Positions 1 through 5,495 of a stretch of DNA of 5,495 nucleotides are shown in pieces; position 1 is the first letter of the stretch, and each line of letters begins with the position of its first letter. Source of the DNA: Pyrinomonadaceae bacterium. Lineage in GTDB: Bacteria > Acidobacteriota > Blastocatellia > Pyrinomonadales > Pyrinomonadaceae. The stretch lies in the NCBI GenBank assembly GCA_013695245.1, contig JACDAW010000332.1, positions 1 through 5,495 on the forward strand, written 5' to 3'. The notes under the pieces are model-generated. The model was not told where the DNA came from. It saw only the letters and a list, made by a program, of their open reading frames with translations, and searched no databases. The translations under genes were made by a program, and so were the position numbers.

Positions 1-2157
1 GTTATCGCCAGCGAAGATGATGCCGTTGAAGCGGTCGCCGCTATTGGCAACGACTTGCCCGCTAACGGGATTTAAGGTGACGGCGCGCGCCGGATCGTAG
101 AAGTCGGGGCGGAATGAGGTGAGGTAGTCATTCACTTCAATCGGATTTTGGAAGACCGAGTAGCGCGCGCCGTAGTCGAGCGTGAAGCGCGGCGTGATCT
201 TCCACGTGTCCTGCGCGTAGAACTCAATCGTGTTGTAGCGGAGTTCTACGCGCACCTCGTTCTGGTCTTCGCCGTAGCTCGATGGCGCGCCAAGGAGGAA
301 GTCAGCGAAGGCGTTGCCGGAGCGCGTGCCGTTGAACGTGAAGCTGCCGTTAAGGTTGTTACCTGCGTTTTCGTTCTTGGCTTCGCGAGAGAGAAAAACG
401 CCGAATTTCAAAGTGTGGTTGCCGCGCACGGCCGTCAAGTTATCGCGCACGGTGTAGCTCGGATTCTCGATGTTCTGCGGACTGGTGAAGGTGAGTCCCT
501 GCACGTTTGTGATGCCGATGTTAGGCAGTGCGCCTTGTAGCGTGCTGGGGAACAACTCCGGTGAGGTGAAGCCCGGCGCGTTGGCGCGAAGGCCGGTGCC
601 GACGAACTCCGTCTGGATCAAGTTGCGCGCGAAGTCGAACGCGATCTCGTTAATCGTCGTCGGCGACAGTCCGAACTTAAGCGAGGCGACGAAGTTATCG
701 CCCGGCGTGTTCGTGCGTTGTGCAGCGACTCCGGGGAAAAGCGTGCCGGCGATGTTATTCAAGTTGAACGGATCGATGAACGGATTGCCGCCCGGATCGT
801 CGCGCGTGAAGTCGTCGCGGATGTAACGCGCGGTAAACGTCGTCGTGTTACTGAAGTTGTGATCGAAGCGAACGATCTCTTGGCGGAAGTTTCCGGCGAC
901 CGGCGTGACGCGGCGGAATTGATTTAGCGCACCCGCCGCATTGCGCTCATTAGGCGGGAGGATGAAGTTCAGTAGGGCGCGCGCGTTCGGGTCAATGCGA
1001 TCCTGCGGGATCGTGACGATACCGCCAACCGATGGGTAAGTGACGCCCGCCCTCAGCGGATCGCGGAGCGCCTCGCTAGACGTGATGAGTCCCGCACGTT
1101 GATCATCGGTGGCGACGGTGCCGACAGGGACGCTCGTCGCGCGGATGCGCCGAAACTCATTTGAGAAGAAGAAGAACGTGCGGTCGCGCCCGTTGTACAC
1201 GGCGGGGCCGCCCTCGCCGAAGCGCGGCAGAAAGACGGGGCCGCCGATTGTGAAGCCGAAATTATTGTACCTGAGCGGCTGCTTGAAGCGTGGATTCTCA
1301 GGGCTGCTAAGTCCTGTAAGCGGCGTGGTGATAAAGGGTTCGCGCGTGTTAAGCGCGTCGTTGCGGAAGAACTCATAAAGCGTGCCGTTGAAATCGTTGG
1401 TGCCCTGACGGGTGACGACGTTGATCACGCCGCCGCCGTTCCGGCCGAATTCTGGCGCATAGTTTGATGTCAGGATCGTAAACTCTTGGATAGCGTCAAC
1501 GCTCGGAATCGTCAACAGCGTCAGGTTCGATCCCGTATCAACATTGCGTGCGCCGTCAACAAGGTAGTTGACCGCCGAAGTGCGCCCGCCGTTAATCGAG
1601 ACGTTGACGACCGCCAATCCACCGAAGGCAAGCGAACCCGGCGGCGTGGCAACGACGCCCGGCGCAAGCTGCGAGAGTTGCACGAAGTTGCGGCTGATGA
1701 GCGGAAGTTGCCGCACCTGCTCGCCCTCGACGAGTCCTGACCGCGTCGGAGTCTCTTGCACCAAAGGCGTGTCGCCAGTGACGGTGACGGTTTCGGCCAC
1801 TCCGCCCGTTTCCAGTTGCACATCAATCGGGCGACGATCATTAACGCTGATGTTAATGTCCGTCTGCACATGTTTTTTGAAGCCGGGCGCCTCAATCGTG
1901 ACTATATAGGTTCCGGGCGGCAGGAGCGGCGCGGAGAAAACTCCTTCTTCGGAAGTTTGGTACGTGCGCTCGAAGCCGCGCTCCGGGTTGCTAATGGTGA
2001 CTTGCGCCGCTGCGACCACTGCGCCGTTCGGGTCCGTGACGCTCCCGGTGATCGTACCTGTCGTCTCCTGCGCGTGAATCGAGGGGACGAGGAAACTGAA
2101 ACTGAAGGCGAGAATCAGCATCGCCTTGCACATTGGATTCTTGTAGCTTGGGTTCAT
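1..2157 (-). CDS. Oar-type TonB-dependent receptor with N-terminal carboxypeptidase-regulatory-like domain (C-terminus outside window)
   Basis: Outer-membrane beta-barrel receptor that would take up a substrate with TonB/ExbBD energy. The frame is open without a stop from ATG at 2157 to the window edge, giving 719 codons; relatives are usually about 1000-1200 residues, so the end of the barrel is missing. Residues 1-29 form a signal peptide (lysines at 6 and 11, hydrophobic LILAFSFSFLV, cleavage after IHA). Residues about 33-116 are a carboxypeptidase-regulatory-like Ig fold (GTITGSVTDPNGAVV, PPGTYIVTIEAPGF). VTVTGDTPLVQ (124-134) precedes the plug, about 138-250, with QLPLISRNF, VDGARNVD and EFGRNGGGVINVVTRQGTN. 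Barrel signatures follow: NGRDRTFFFFSNEFRRIR (322-339), FADFLLGAPSSYGEDQ and FYAQDTWKITPRFTLDYGARY-like strands near 646-666. The start is supported by GAGGA at 2169-2165, 7 nt upstream. Met9 and Met13 are less likely starts because they would shorten the charged n-region. The family is secure; the substrate cannot be inferred. The gene is separated from the upstream operon by 328 nt. Confidence 0.95.
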   Translation of the reverse strand, partial: MNPSYKNPMCKAMLILAFSFSFLVPSIHAQETTGTITGSVTDPNGAVVAAAQVTISNPERGFERTYQTSEEGVFSAPLLPPGTYIVTIEAPGFKKHVQTDINISVNDRRPIDVQLETGGVAETVTVTGDTPLVQETPTRSGLVEGEQVRQLPLISRNFVQLSQLAPGVVATPPGSLAFGGLAVVNVSINGGRTSAVNYLVDGARNVDTGSNLTLLTIPSVDAIQEFTILTSNYAPEFGRNGGGVINVVTRQGTNDFNGTLYEFFRNDALNTREPFITTPLTGLSSPENPRFKQPLRYNNFGFTIGGPVFLPRFGEGGPAVYNGRDRTFFFFSNEFRRIRATSVPVGTVATDDQRAGLITSSEALRDPLRAGVTYPSVGGIVTIPQDRIDPNARALLNFILPPNERNAAGALNQFRRVTPVAGNFRQEIVRFDHNFSNTTTFTARYIRDDFTRDDPGGNPFIDPFNLNNIAGTLFPGVAAQRTNTPGDNFVASLKFGLSPTTINEIAFDFARNLIQTEFVGTGLRANAPGFTSPELFPSTLQGALPNIGITNVQGLTFTSPQNIENPSYTVRDNLTAVRGNHTLKFGVFLSREAKNENAGNNLNGSFTFNGTRSGNAFADFLLGAPSSYGEDQNEVRVELRYNTIEFYAQDTWKITPRFTLDYGARYSVFQNPIEVNDYLTSFRPDFYDPARAVTLNPVSGQVVANSGDRFNGIIFAGDN

Positions 2158-2164
2158 GGGATGT

Positions 2165-2169
2165 TCCTC
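2165..2169 (-). promoter_or_regulatory. Shine-Dalgarno site of the TonB-dependent receptor
   Basis: On the minus strand GAGGA (2169-2165) sits 7 nt before the ATG at 2157-2155, within GAAGAGGAACATCCC. This good match and spacing decides the receptor's start over the in-frame Met codons 9 and 13. Confidence 0.75.
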
Positions 2170-2190
2170 TTCGATCAAAATGCGAAACCG

Positions 2191-2220
2191 AATATCTGCT
2201 GGACTATGCCGACCATTCAA
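2191..2220 (-). promoter_or_regulatory. Possible sigma70-type promoter of the TonB-dependent receptor
   Basis: On the minus strand TTGAAT (2220-2215) and GATATT (2196-2191) are separated by 18 nt. Each matches the -35 and -10 consensus at four of six positions. This would give a leader of roughly 27 nt ending in the Shine-Dalgarno site. The match is weak and other AT-rich segments upstream could serve instead, for example TATAAA at 2328-2323, which lacks a recognisable -35 box. Confidence 0.3.
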
Positions 2221-2223
2221 GTC

Positions 2224-2242
2224 GCCGCGTTGTTCGCGCGGC
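2224..2242. repeat. GC-rich inverted repeat upstream of the receptor
   Basis: GCCGCG (2224-2229) and CGCGGC (2237-2242) form a perfect 6-bp stem around a 7-nt loop, just upstream of the candidate -35 box on the minus strand. Read on the plus strand it is followed by an interrupted T-rich stretch, but no plus-strand gene ends here. It could be an operator or a chance product of GC-rich sequence. Confidence 0.3.
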
Positions 2243-2263
2243 ACCTATTTTTCTTTGCTCAAA

Positions 2264-2273
2264 TCAAATTTGA
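2264..2273. repeat. 10-bp AT-rich palindrome TCAAATTTGA
   Basis: TCAAATTTGA is a perfect palindrome about 107 bp upstream of the receptor start codon, flanked by CAAAG direct repeats on the minus strand. It resembles a small operator half-site pair, but no specific regulator is recognised. Confidence 0.25.
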
Positions 2274-2327
2274 ATCTTTGACGTATGAGCGCACTGGTAA
2301 AGCGACTGACCCGCCTTACGAGTTTAT

Positions 2328-2358
2328 AAGGCAAACTATGTTCCCGCTTTTTTGCCTT
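2328..2358. repeat. 8-bp perfect inverted repeat, possible operator
   Basis: AAGGCAAA (2328-2335) and TTTGCCTT (2351-2358) are exact reverse complements separated by 15 nt, so the arm centres are 23 bp apart. A smaller overlapping inverted repeat, AGTTT (2321-2325) and AAACT (2333-2337), shares one arm. Neither is followed by a T-run on the strand of transcription, so a terminator is unlikely. A dimeric regulator site about 170 bp upstream of the receptor start is possible; chance occurrence cannot be excluded. Confidence 0.35.
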
Positions 2359-2441
2359 CTAATTTACCTGCCATTGTTTGGTTTTTCCTTACGTCGTCAT
2401 AACAATTCATACGAAAAGCCAAAGAGCCGACCTTAAATTTT

Positions 2442-2479
2442 GGAGAAAGCGATGCACCTCGCCAGCGGCGTTTCATCGC
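2442..2479 (-). terminator. Candidate transcription terminator after the amidase-NamZ gene
   Basis: On the minus strand, 7 nt after the TAG stop at 2488-2486, GCGATG (2479-2474) pairs with CATCGC (2454-2449). The loop contains a second hairpin, CGCC-GCT-GGCG (2470-2460). The structure is followed by TTTCTCC, a short, poor U-tract, so this would be a weak or Rho-assisted terminator. Its position directly behind the last codon supports the role. Confidence 0.4.
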
Positions 2480-2485
2480 GGGGTT

Positions 2486-5013
2486 CTACGGATAAATTAA
2501 AGAGCGCGCGCGAGTTTGCTTAAACAGGTCAAGCGCGATTGTCCATGAGCGCGCGATCTCTTCCGGCGCGTCGCCGCGTTTTAGACGCGCGAGCGTGTCG
2601 GCGTTGGCGAGCAACCGCAGGTAATCGTCCGCTTTCCACTCCGCCGCATACAAACGACGTAAGGCGGCGGCGATCTCCAAGCCTGTTTGCACGGATCGAA
2701 AAGTTGCGCGGTCGGTGACGATGATGTTGATGCCGCCACACTCTACGTCCTTGAAGACGGACGCGCGCGGCGTAAAACGCACGGGCACGAAGCGCACGCC
2801 AGCGAGTTTCCGGTTGTTTAATTCGGCCGCTAATTTTTGTCCGTCAATATAAGGCGCGCCGACGATTTCAAACGGCGTGTCTGTGCCGCGCCCGACTGAG
2901 AGATTTGTTGTTTCAAGGAGACCGACGCCGGGATAGAGCGTGGCTTCCGTGAGGCTGCGCATGTTCGGCGAGGGATTTGTCCACGTAAGATTCGTTTGAT
3001 CAAACCACATCGCGCGCCGCCAGCCGCGCATCTCGACGACGCGCAGATCGCAATTTATCTTTCGTTCGTTGTTAAAGAAGCGCGCGAGTTCGCCGATGGT
3101 CATGCCATGCCGAACGGGAATAGAATGGTACGCAGTGAAAGAAAGTTTATCGTTATCGGCGATTGCGCCTTCCACATCTGTGCCGCCAATCGGGTTCGGA
3201 CGGTCGAGAACGAAGACGGGGAGTTTCAACTTCGCCGCTTCTTCCATGGCGTAACCGAGCGTCGAAATATAAGTGTAGAAGCGCGCGCCGATGTCTTGAA
3301 TGTCAAAGACGAGCGCGTCCAAATCTTTCAACTGTTCTGCTTTCGGGCGGCGCGTCTCGCCATAAAGAGAATAGACAGGCAGCCCTGTGCGTTCGTCAAC
3401 GGAGTCGGAAACTTTTTCGTCCGACGCGCCGCGAATGCCGTGCTCCGGCGAAAAGAGCGCAACTAATTTTACGTTCGCGGCTTCGCGCAGCACGTCAATC
3501 GTCGCGCGCCCCGCGCGATTGCGCCCCGTGTGATTCGTGATTAGCCCGATACGCATTCCCGCAAGCTGTTTGAAGTTGTCGCGCTCAAGCATGTCAATGC
3601 CCGTCATGACTTCGGCAAACTCAGCGCTAGAAGAAGCACTACTCGCCGCGCCCGTTTGATTGATACCGCCTACCGTCGCGCCGGATGAGAGGCGCGCCGT
3701 GCTCGCCATCGCTTCCGCCGCAAAGCGCGCCGACACTTCGCGCAGGCGTTCCACAGAATTATCTGTAATTGATGAGGCAACGATTGTCGCCACGCGTCCG
3801 CGCAGAGCGGTCACGTCACCTTTACCGTTTGGGTGCACACGATTACTCAAAAAAACGACGAAAGTTTCGCTCGCTGGATCGATCCACACGGAAGTTCCGG
3901 TGAAGCCCGTGTGACCGAACGAACCGGGCGGAAAGAGATCGCCGCGATTCGATGAATAGCTGCTCGTCATGTCCCAACCCAAGCCCCGCGCCTGCCCGTC
4001 TTCGTTGATCGCGCGCGGGCGCGTCATCGTCGCCACGCCCGCCGCGCTCAAAATGCGCGCCCCGTTATACTCGCCGCCGTTTAAGATCATCTGGCAGTAA
4101 ACGGCTAAATCATCGGCGGTCGTAAAGAGTCCGGCGTGACCCGCGACGCCGTTCATGCGATAGGCGGTCGGATCGTGTACCTCGCCGCGCAACATGCGTT
4201 CACCATCTTCTCCGGCCGCTTCCGCGCGTCCGCCGAGATAACTGTTTTGGGCGCGTCTGGTTTCCGTCGGCGCAATGCGTGATGGAATTGTCGCACGCGG
4301 GCGAAACCCTGTGTCGTTCATTTTTAGCGGAGCGAAAATGTTACGACGCGCAAACTCATCCAGACTTTGGCCGCTCGCGCGGCGCACGACTTCGCCGAGC
4401 GCGATAAAACCGATGTCGCTATAGACGAATTTTGTGCCCGGCTTGCTGCGTAAGGGTTCGCGGTATAAGCGCCGCATCGCTTCATCGTAGCCCGTCCATT
4501 GTTCACGCAAATCGAAATCAGGTGCGTAGCCGCCGCGATGCGTCAGCAGTTGCTCGATGGTCGGCTGCTCTCTGCCATCGCCCGCAAGCTCTGGGATGTA
4601 GCGTCCGACCTTATCCGCAAGCCGCACCTGCCCGCGCTCGACGAGAATCATAATGCTCGTCGCCGTCGCCACCACTTTCGTTAAACTCGCTGCATCATAG
4701 ATCGTGTCAACGCTCGCCGCTTCGCGCGCAGGGATAAGTGAGCGCGCGCCGTAAGCTTTACGATACGCGATGCGCCCGCGCCGCCCGACGAGAACGACTG
4801 CGCCCGGCGTCTCATTGCGTTTAATCGCTTCTTCTACCGCTGCGTCAATTCCCGCCAACGCTCGGCAGACATTCCTACCGCCGCAGGCGAAGCAATCGGT
4901 AGATTCGTCGCCAACGTTTGACATGCGAGCGCGACGATCACAAGAAGCGACACGCAGAAACTTTCTCTGTGCCCTCTGCGCGCCCTCTGCGTCTCTGCGG
5001 TGAAATTCGACAT
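2486..5013 (-). CDS. Secreted AmiE-like serine hydrolase fused to NamZ exo-beta-N-acetylmuramidase (N-terminal frameshift)
   Basis: Two enzymes of peptidoglycan fragment breakdown in one polypeptide. Numbering below is for the uninterrupted frame, which opens after a TGA at 5041-5039 and has TTG at 5026 as a possible start (846 residues). Residues about 57-428 are a beta-lactamase/penicillin-binding-protein fold: SLTK with Ser114 and Lys117, YSD with Tyr202, and HTG at 372-374 in GHTGFTGTSVWIDP, all intact. A Ser/Ala/Thr-rich linker covers about 435-472. Residues about 476-846 are a full DUF1343/NamZ (GH171) domain: TNHTGRNRAG, FSPEHG (525-530, with Glu528 a likely catalytic residue), FDIQDIGARFYTY, LDRPNP, NPSPNMRSLTE, LLETTNLSVGRGTDTPFE and ECGGINIIVTDR. 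By analogy with B. subtilis AmiE and NamZ, the first domain removes stem peptide from MurNAc and the second cuts off terminal MurNAc, outside the cytoplasm. The true N-terminus is in another frame (ATG at 5013), joined near 4858; restoring one base gives 842 residues. The amidase activity is less certain than the fold. Confidence 0.9.
4834..5013 (-). pseudogene. Displaced N-terminus of the amidase-NamZ gene: signal peptide plus first conserved residues, out of frame
   Basis: ATG at 5013-5011 opens a 59-codon frame ending at TAG 4836-4834. It has a basic n-region (RARRGHR, residues 11-16 and neighbours), a hydrophobic core FCVSLLVIVALA (19-30), likely cleavage after ALA30 or TLA35, and then ATNLPIASPAAVGMSAER. 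That last stretch is the usual lead-in to secreted serine hydrolases of this family (typically ending SPE-x-VG-x-SxERL). In the other frame the protein continues LAGIDAAVEEAI, so the two join as SAER|LAGID if one base is added at GCGTTGG (about 4860-4855). From residue 53 on, the 59-codon frame reads WRELTQR and stops, with no family resemblance. The Cys31 context (VALAC) is only a weak lipobox. The ATG has only a poor upstream purine stretch. The cause may be a sequencing error or a true mutation. Confidence 0.8.
4959..5007. repeat. Degenerate short tandem repeat of a widespread interspersed type, overlapping the signal-peptide coding region
   Basis: On the plus strand the unit CTCTGYGYC-like repeats four times: CTCTGTGCC, CTCTGCGCGCC, CTCTGCGTC, then TCTGCGGTGAA. 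The second unit carries two extra bases. From memory, near-identical sequence is scattered through many bacterial genomes, including Acidobacteriota, and yields spurious peptides such as HRRDAEGAQRAQR or FTAETQR, both of which appear here in two minus-strand frames. It covers codons about 3-18 from the ATG at 5013. The resemblance to other genomes could not be checked here. Confidence 0.7.
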
Positions 5014-5045
5014 ACTTTACACTCAACCAAAATCTAACTCACACT

Positions 5046-5495
5046 TCACCGATTCATCGTCGCCGCGTTATTTAATCCGCCGACAGCTTTCAGTTGTATG
5101 CCTGTGCCCCGCGCGTAAAGATTAGGCAGCGAGATCGGAAGCCTTCCCGTGACATCAATCTCGCCCAGCAGGAGGCGCGCGGCGGCGCGTTGCAAACTCG
5201 GCATATCGCCATAAGCAACCATGTATGTTCGCAGTTGGGGGAAACTTCCCAACAAGTAAGGATTGCCGAAACTAATACCGACGACGGGAGCTTTGCGTTT
5301 GATCAACTCGTCAAGCGCCCGCGCGCCCGCATCAGGGATTCCGACGCTGCGCGCTTGCCCCGAACGCACGCGCCCGTAGAGCGAGGCGATCACAAGGTCA
5401 GCCCCGCTTGCGCGCTCCAAAGCTTTACTCACCTCAGCATCCGAAGAACGCTCATCAAGCACGATGGTTTCCATCTGCCGTCCGCCGCCGCGCAT
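5046..5495 (-). CDS. Glycoside hydrolase family 3, C-terminal domain; probable NagZ-type beta-N-acetylglucosaminidase (5' part outside window)
   Basis: The frame is open from the window edge to TGA at 5048-5046, 149 residues. The visible part is the C-terminal alpha/beta sandwich domain of a GH3 enzyme: ADLVIASLYGRVRSG, then KAPVVGISFGNPYLLGSFP, TYMVAYGDMPSLQRAAARLL, and the closing GEIDVTGRLPISLPNLYARG that ends many two-domain GH3 proteins. The catalytic (beta/alpha)8 domain, with the Asp-His pair known for NagZ, lies upstream of the window and cannot be assessed. The Met at 5495 is an internal codon at the edge, not a supported start. NagZ is chosen over other GH3 enzymes because the next gene, about 32 nt downstream on the same strand, carries AmiE-like and NamZ domains, the partners of NagZ in B. 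subtilis. It would release non-reducing GlcNAc from peptidoglycan fragments. Family is firm; the substrate is inferred from context. Confidence 0.85.
   Translation of the reverse strand: MRGGGRQMETIVLDERSSDAEVSKALERASGADLVIASLYGRVRSGQARSVGIPDAGARALDELIKRKAPVVGISFGNPYLLGSFPQLRTYMVAYGDMPSLQRAAARLLLGEIDVTGRLPISLPNLYARGTGIQLKAVGGLNNAATMNR

Larger units (their letters stand above)
2158..2485. other. Intergenic region between the NamZ fusion gene and the TonB-dependent receptor
   Basis: This 328-nt stretch is visibly richer in A and T than the genes on either side. I see no convincing gene in it on either strand. The long open plus-strand frame that crosses it lies mostly antisense to the receptor's N-terminus and encodes nothing recognisable. 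It holds, in transcription order: a compound hairpin (2479-2449), an 8-bp inverted repeat with a 15-nt spacer (2358-2328), a 10-bp palindrome (2273-2264), a GC-rich 6-bp hairpin (2242-2224), a weak promoter candidate (2220-2191) and the receptor's ribosome binding site. The number of symmetric elements suggests that the receptor has its own regulation. Confidence 0.7.

Noticed and set aside
1521..1895. Minus-strand frames of about 107-124 codons within the receptor (also 1053-1376)
   Set aside because: They are out of frame with the receptor, which itself reads cleanly through these positions with plug and barrel motifs; their Ser/Arg/Ala-rich composition is typical of frame shadows.
2283..2306. 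A tRNA D-arm-like stretch (GAGCGCACTGGTAAAGCG)
   Set aside because: No acceptor stem, anticodon arm or T-arm can be found around it on either strand.
1756..2436. A 226-codon open plus-strand frame spanning the receptor's N-terminus and the intergenic region
   Set aside because: It is antisense to the confirmed receptor for most of its length, its translation has no recognisable domain, and it has the Arg-rich look of an antisense shadow.
2996..3466. A 156-codon plus-strand frame inside the NamZ domain
   Set aside because: It is antisense to highly conserved NamZ motifs on the minus strand and reads as a random translation with no convincing start signal.
4853..4864. Programmed -1 ribosomal frameshifting to join the signal peptide to the enzyme
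   Set aside because: The geometry would be -1, but there is no X-XXY-YYZ slippery heptamer at GAGCGTTGGCGG and I saw no obvious downstream stimulatory structure. A lost base or sequencing error is simpler.
4959..5007. CRISPR-like or regulatory tandem array
   Set aside because: The units are about 9-11 nt, contiguous and degenerate, with no spacers. They match a known style of interspersed repeat rather than a CRISPR.
5024..5026. TTG at 5026 as the true start of the amidase-NamZ gene
   Set aside because: It would give a 56-residue leader made of repeat-derived and unconserved residues without a signal peptide, while the neighbouring frame encodes a proper signal peptide and the family lead-in.

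Overview
The window fits a member of the Acidobacteriota, perhaps near the Blastocatellia. This is an inference from three things: an Oar-type TonB-dependent receptor with an N-terminal carboxypeptidase-regulatory-like domain, a serine hydrolase fused to a NamZ (DUF1343) domain, and an interspersed repeat of a kind common in such genomes. No phylogenetic marker gene is present. Coding DNA looks moderately GC-rich, and every real gene is on the minus strand, so transcription runs from high to low coordinates.

Layout in transcription order. (1) 5495-5046 is the C-terminal end of a family 3 glycoside hydrolase, most likely a NagZ-type beta-N-acetylglucosaminidase; its catalytic domain lies outside the window. 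(2) After a gap of about 32 nt comes a large two-domain gene, 5013-2486. It has a signal peptide, an AmiE-like penicillin-binding/beta-lactamase-fold serine hydrolase, a Ser/Ala/Thr-rich linker, and a complete NamZ exo-beta-N-acetylmuramidase domain (DUF1343, GH171). As read, the gene has a frameshift: signal peptide and first conserved residues are in one frame (ATG at 5013, stop at 4836-4834), while everything from about 4858 on is in another. One missing base near 4858 explains this. The signal-peptide n-region lies in a degenerate tandem repeat (about 4959-5007). (3) A 328-nt AT-richer intergenic stretch (2158-2485) holds a terminator-like hairpin, several inverted repeats and a weak promoter candidate. 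(4) 2157-1 is the first 719 codons of a TonB-dependent receptor, whose C-terminus runs off the window.

How the genes work together. In Bacillus subtilis, NagZ, AmiE and NamZ are encoded side by side and act outside the cytoplasm on peptidoglycan fragments: NagZ removes non-reducing GlcNAc, AmiE strips the stem peptide from MurNAc, and NamZ removes peptide-free MurNAc from the non-reducing end. Here the same set appears as two adjacent genes, with AmiE and NamZ joined in one polypeptide. The TonB-dependent receptor may import products of this or another process, but nothing in the visible sequence shows its substrate. The points most worth checking are the fusion and the N-terminal frameshift with its repeat-derived leader.
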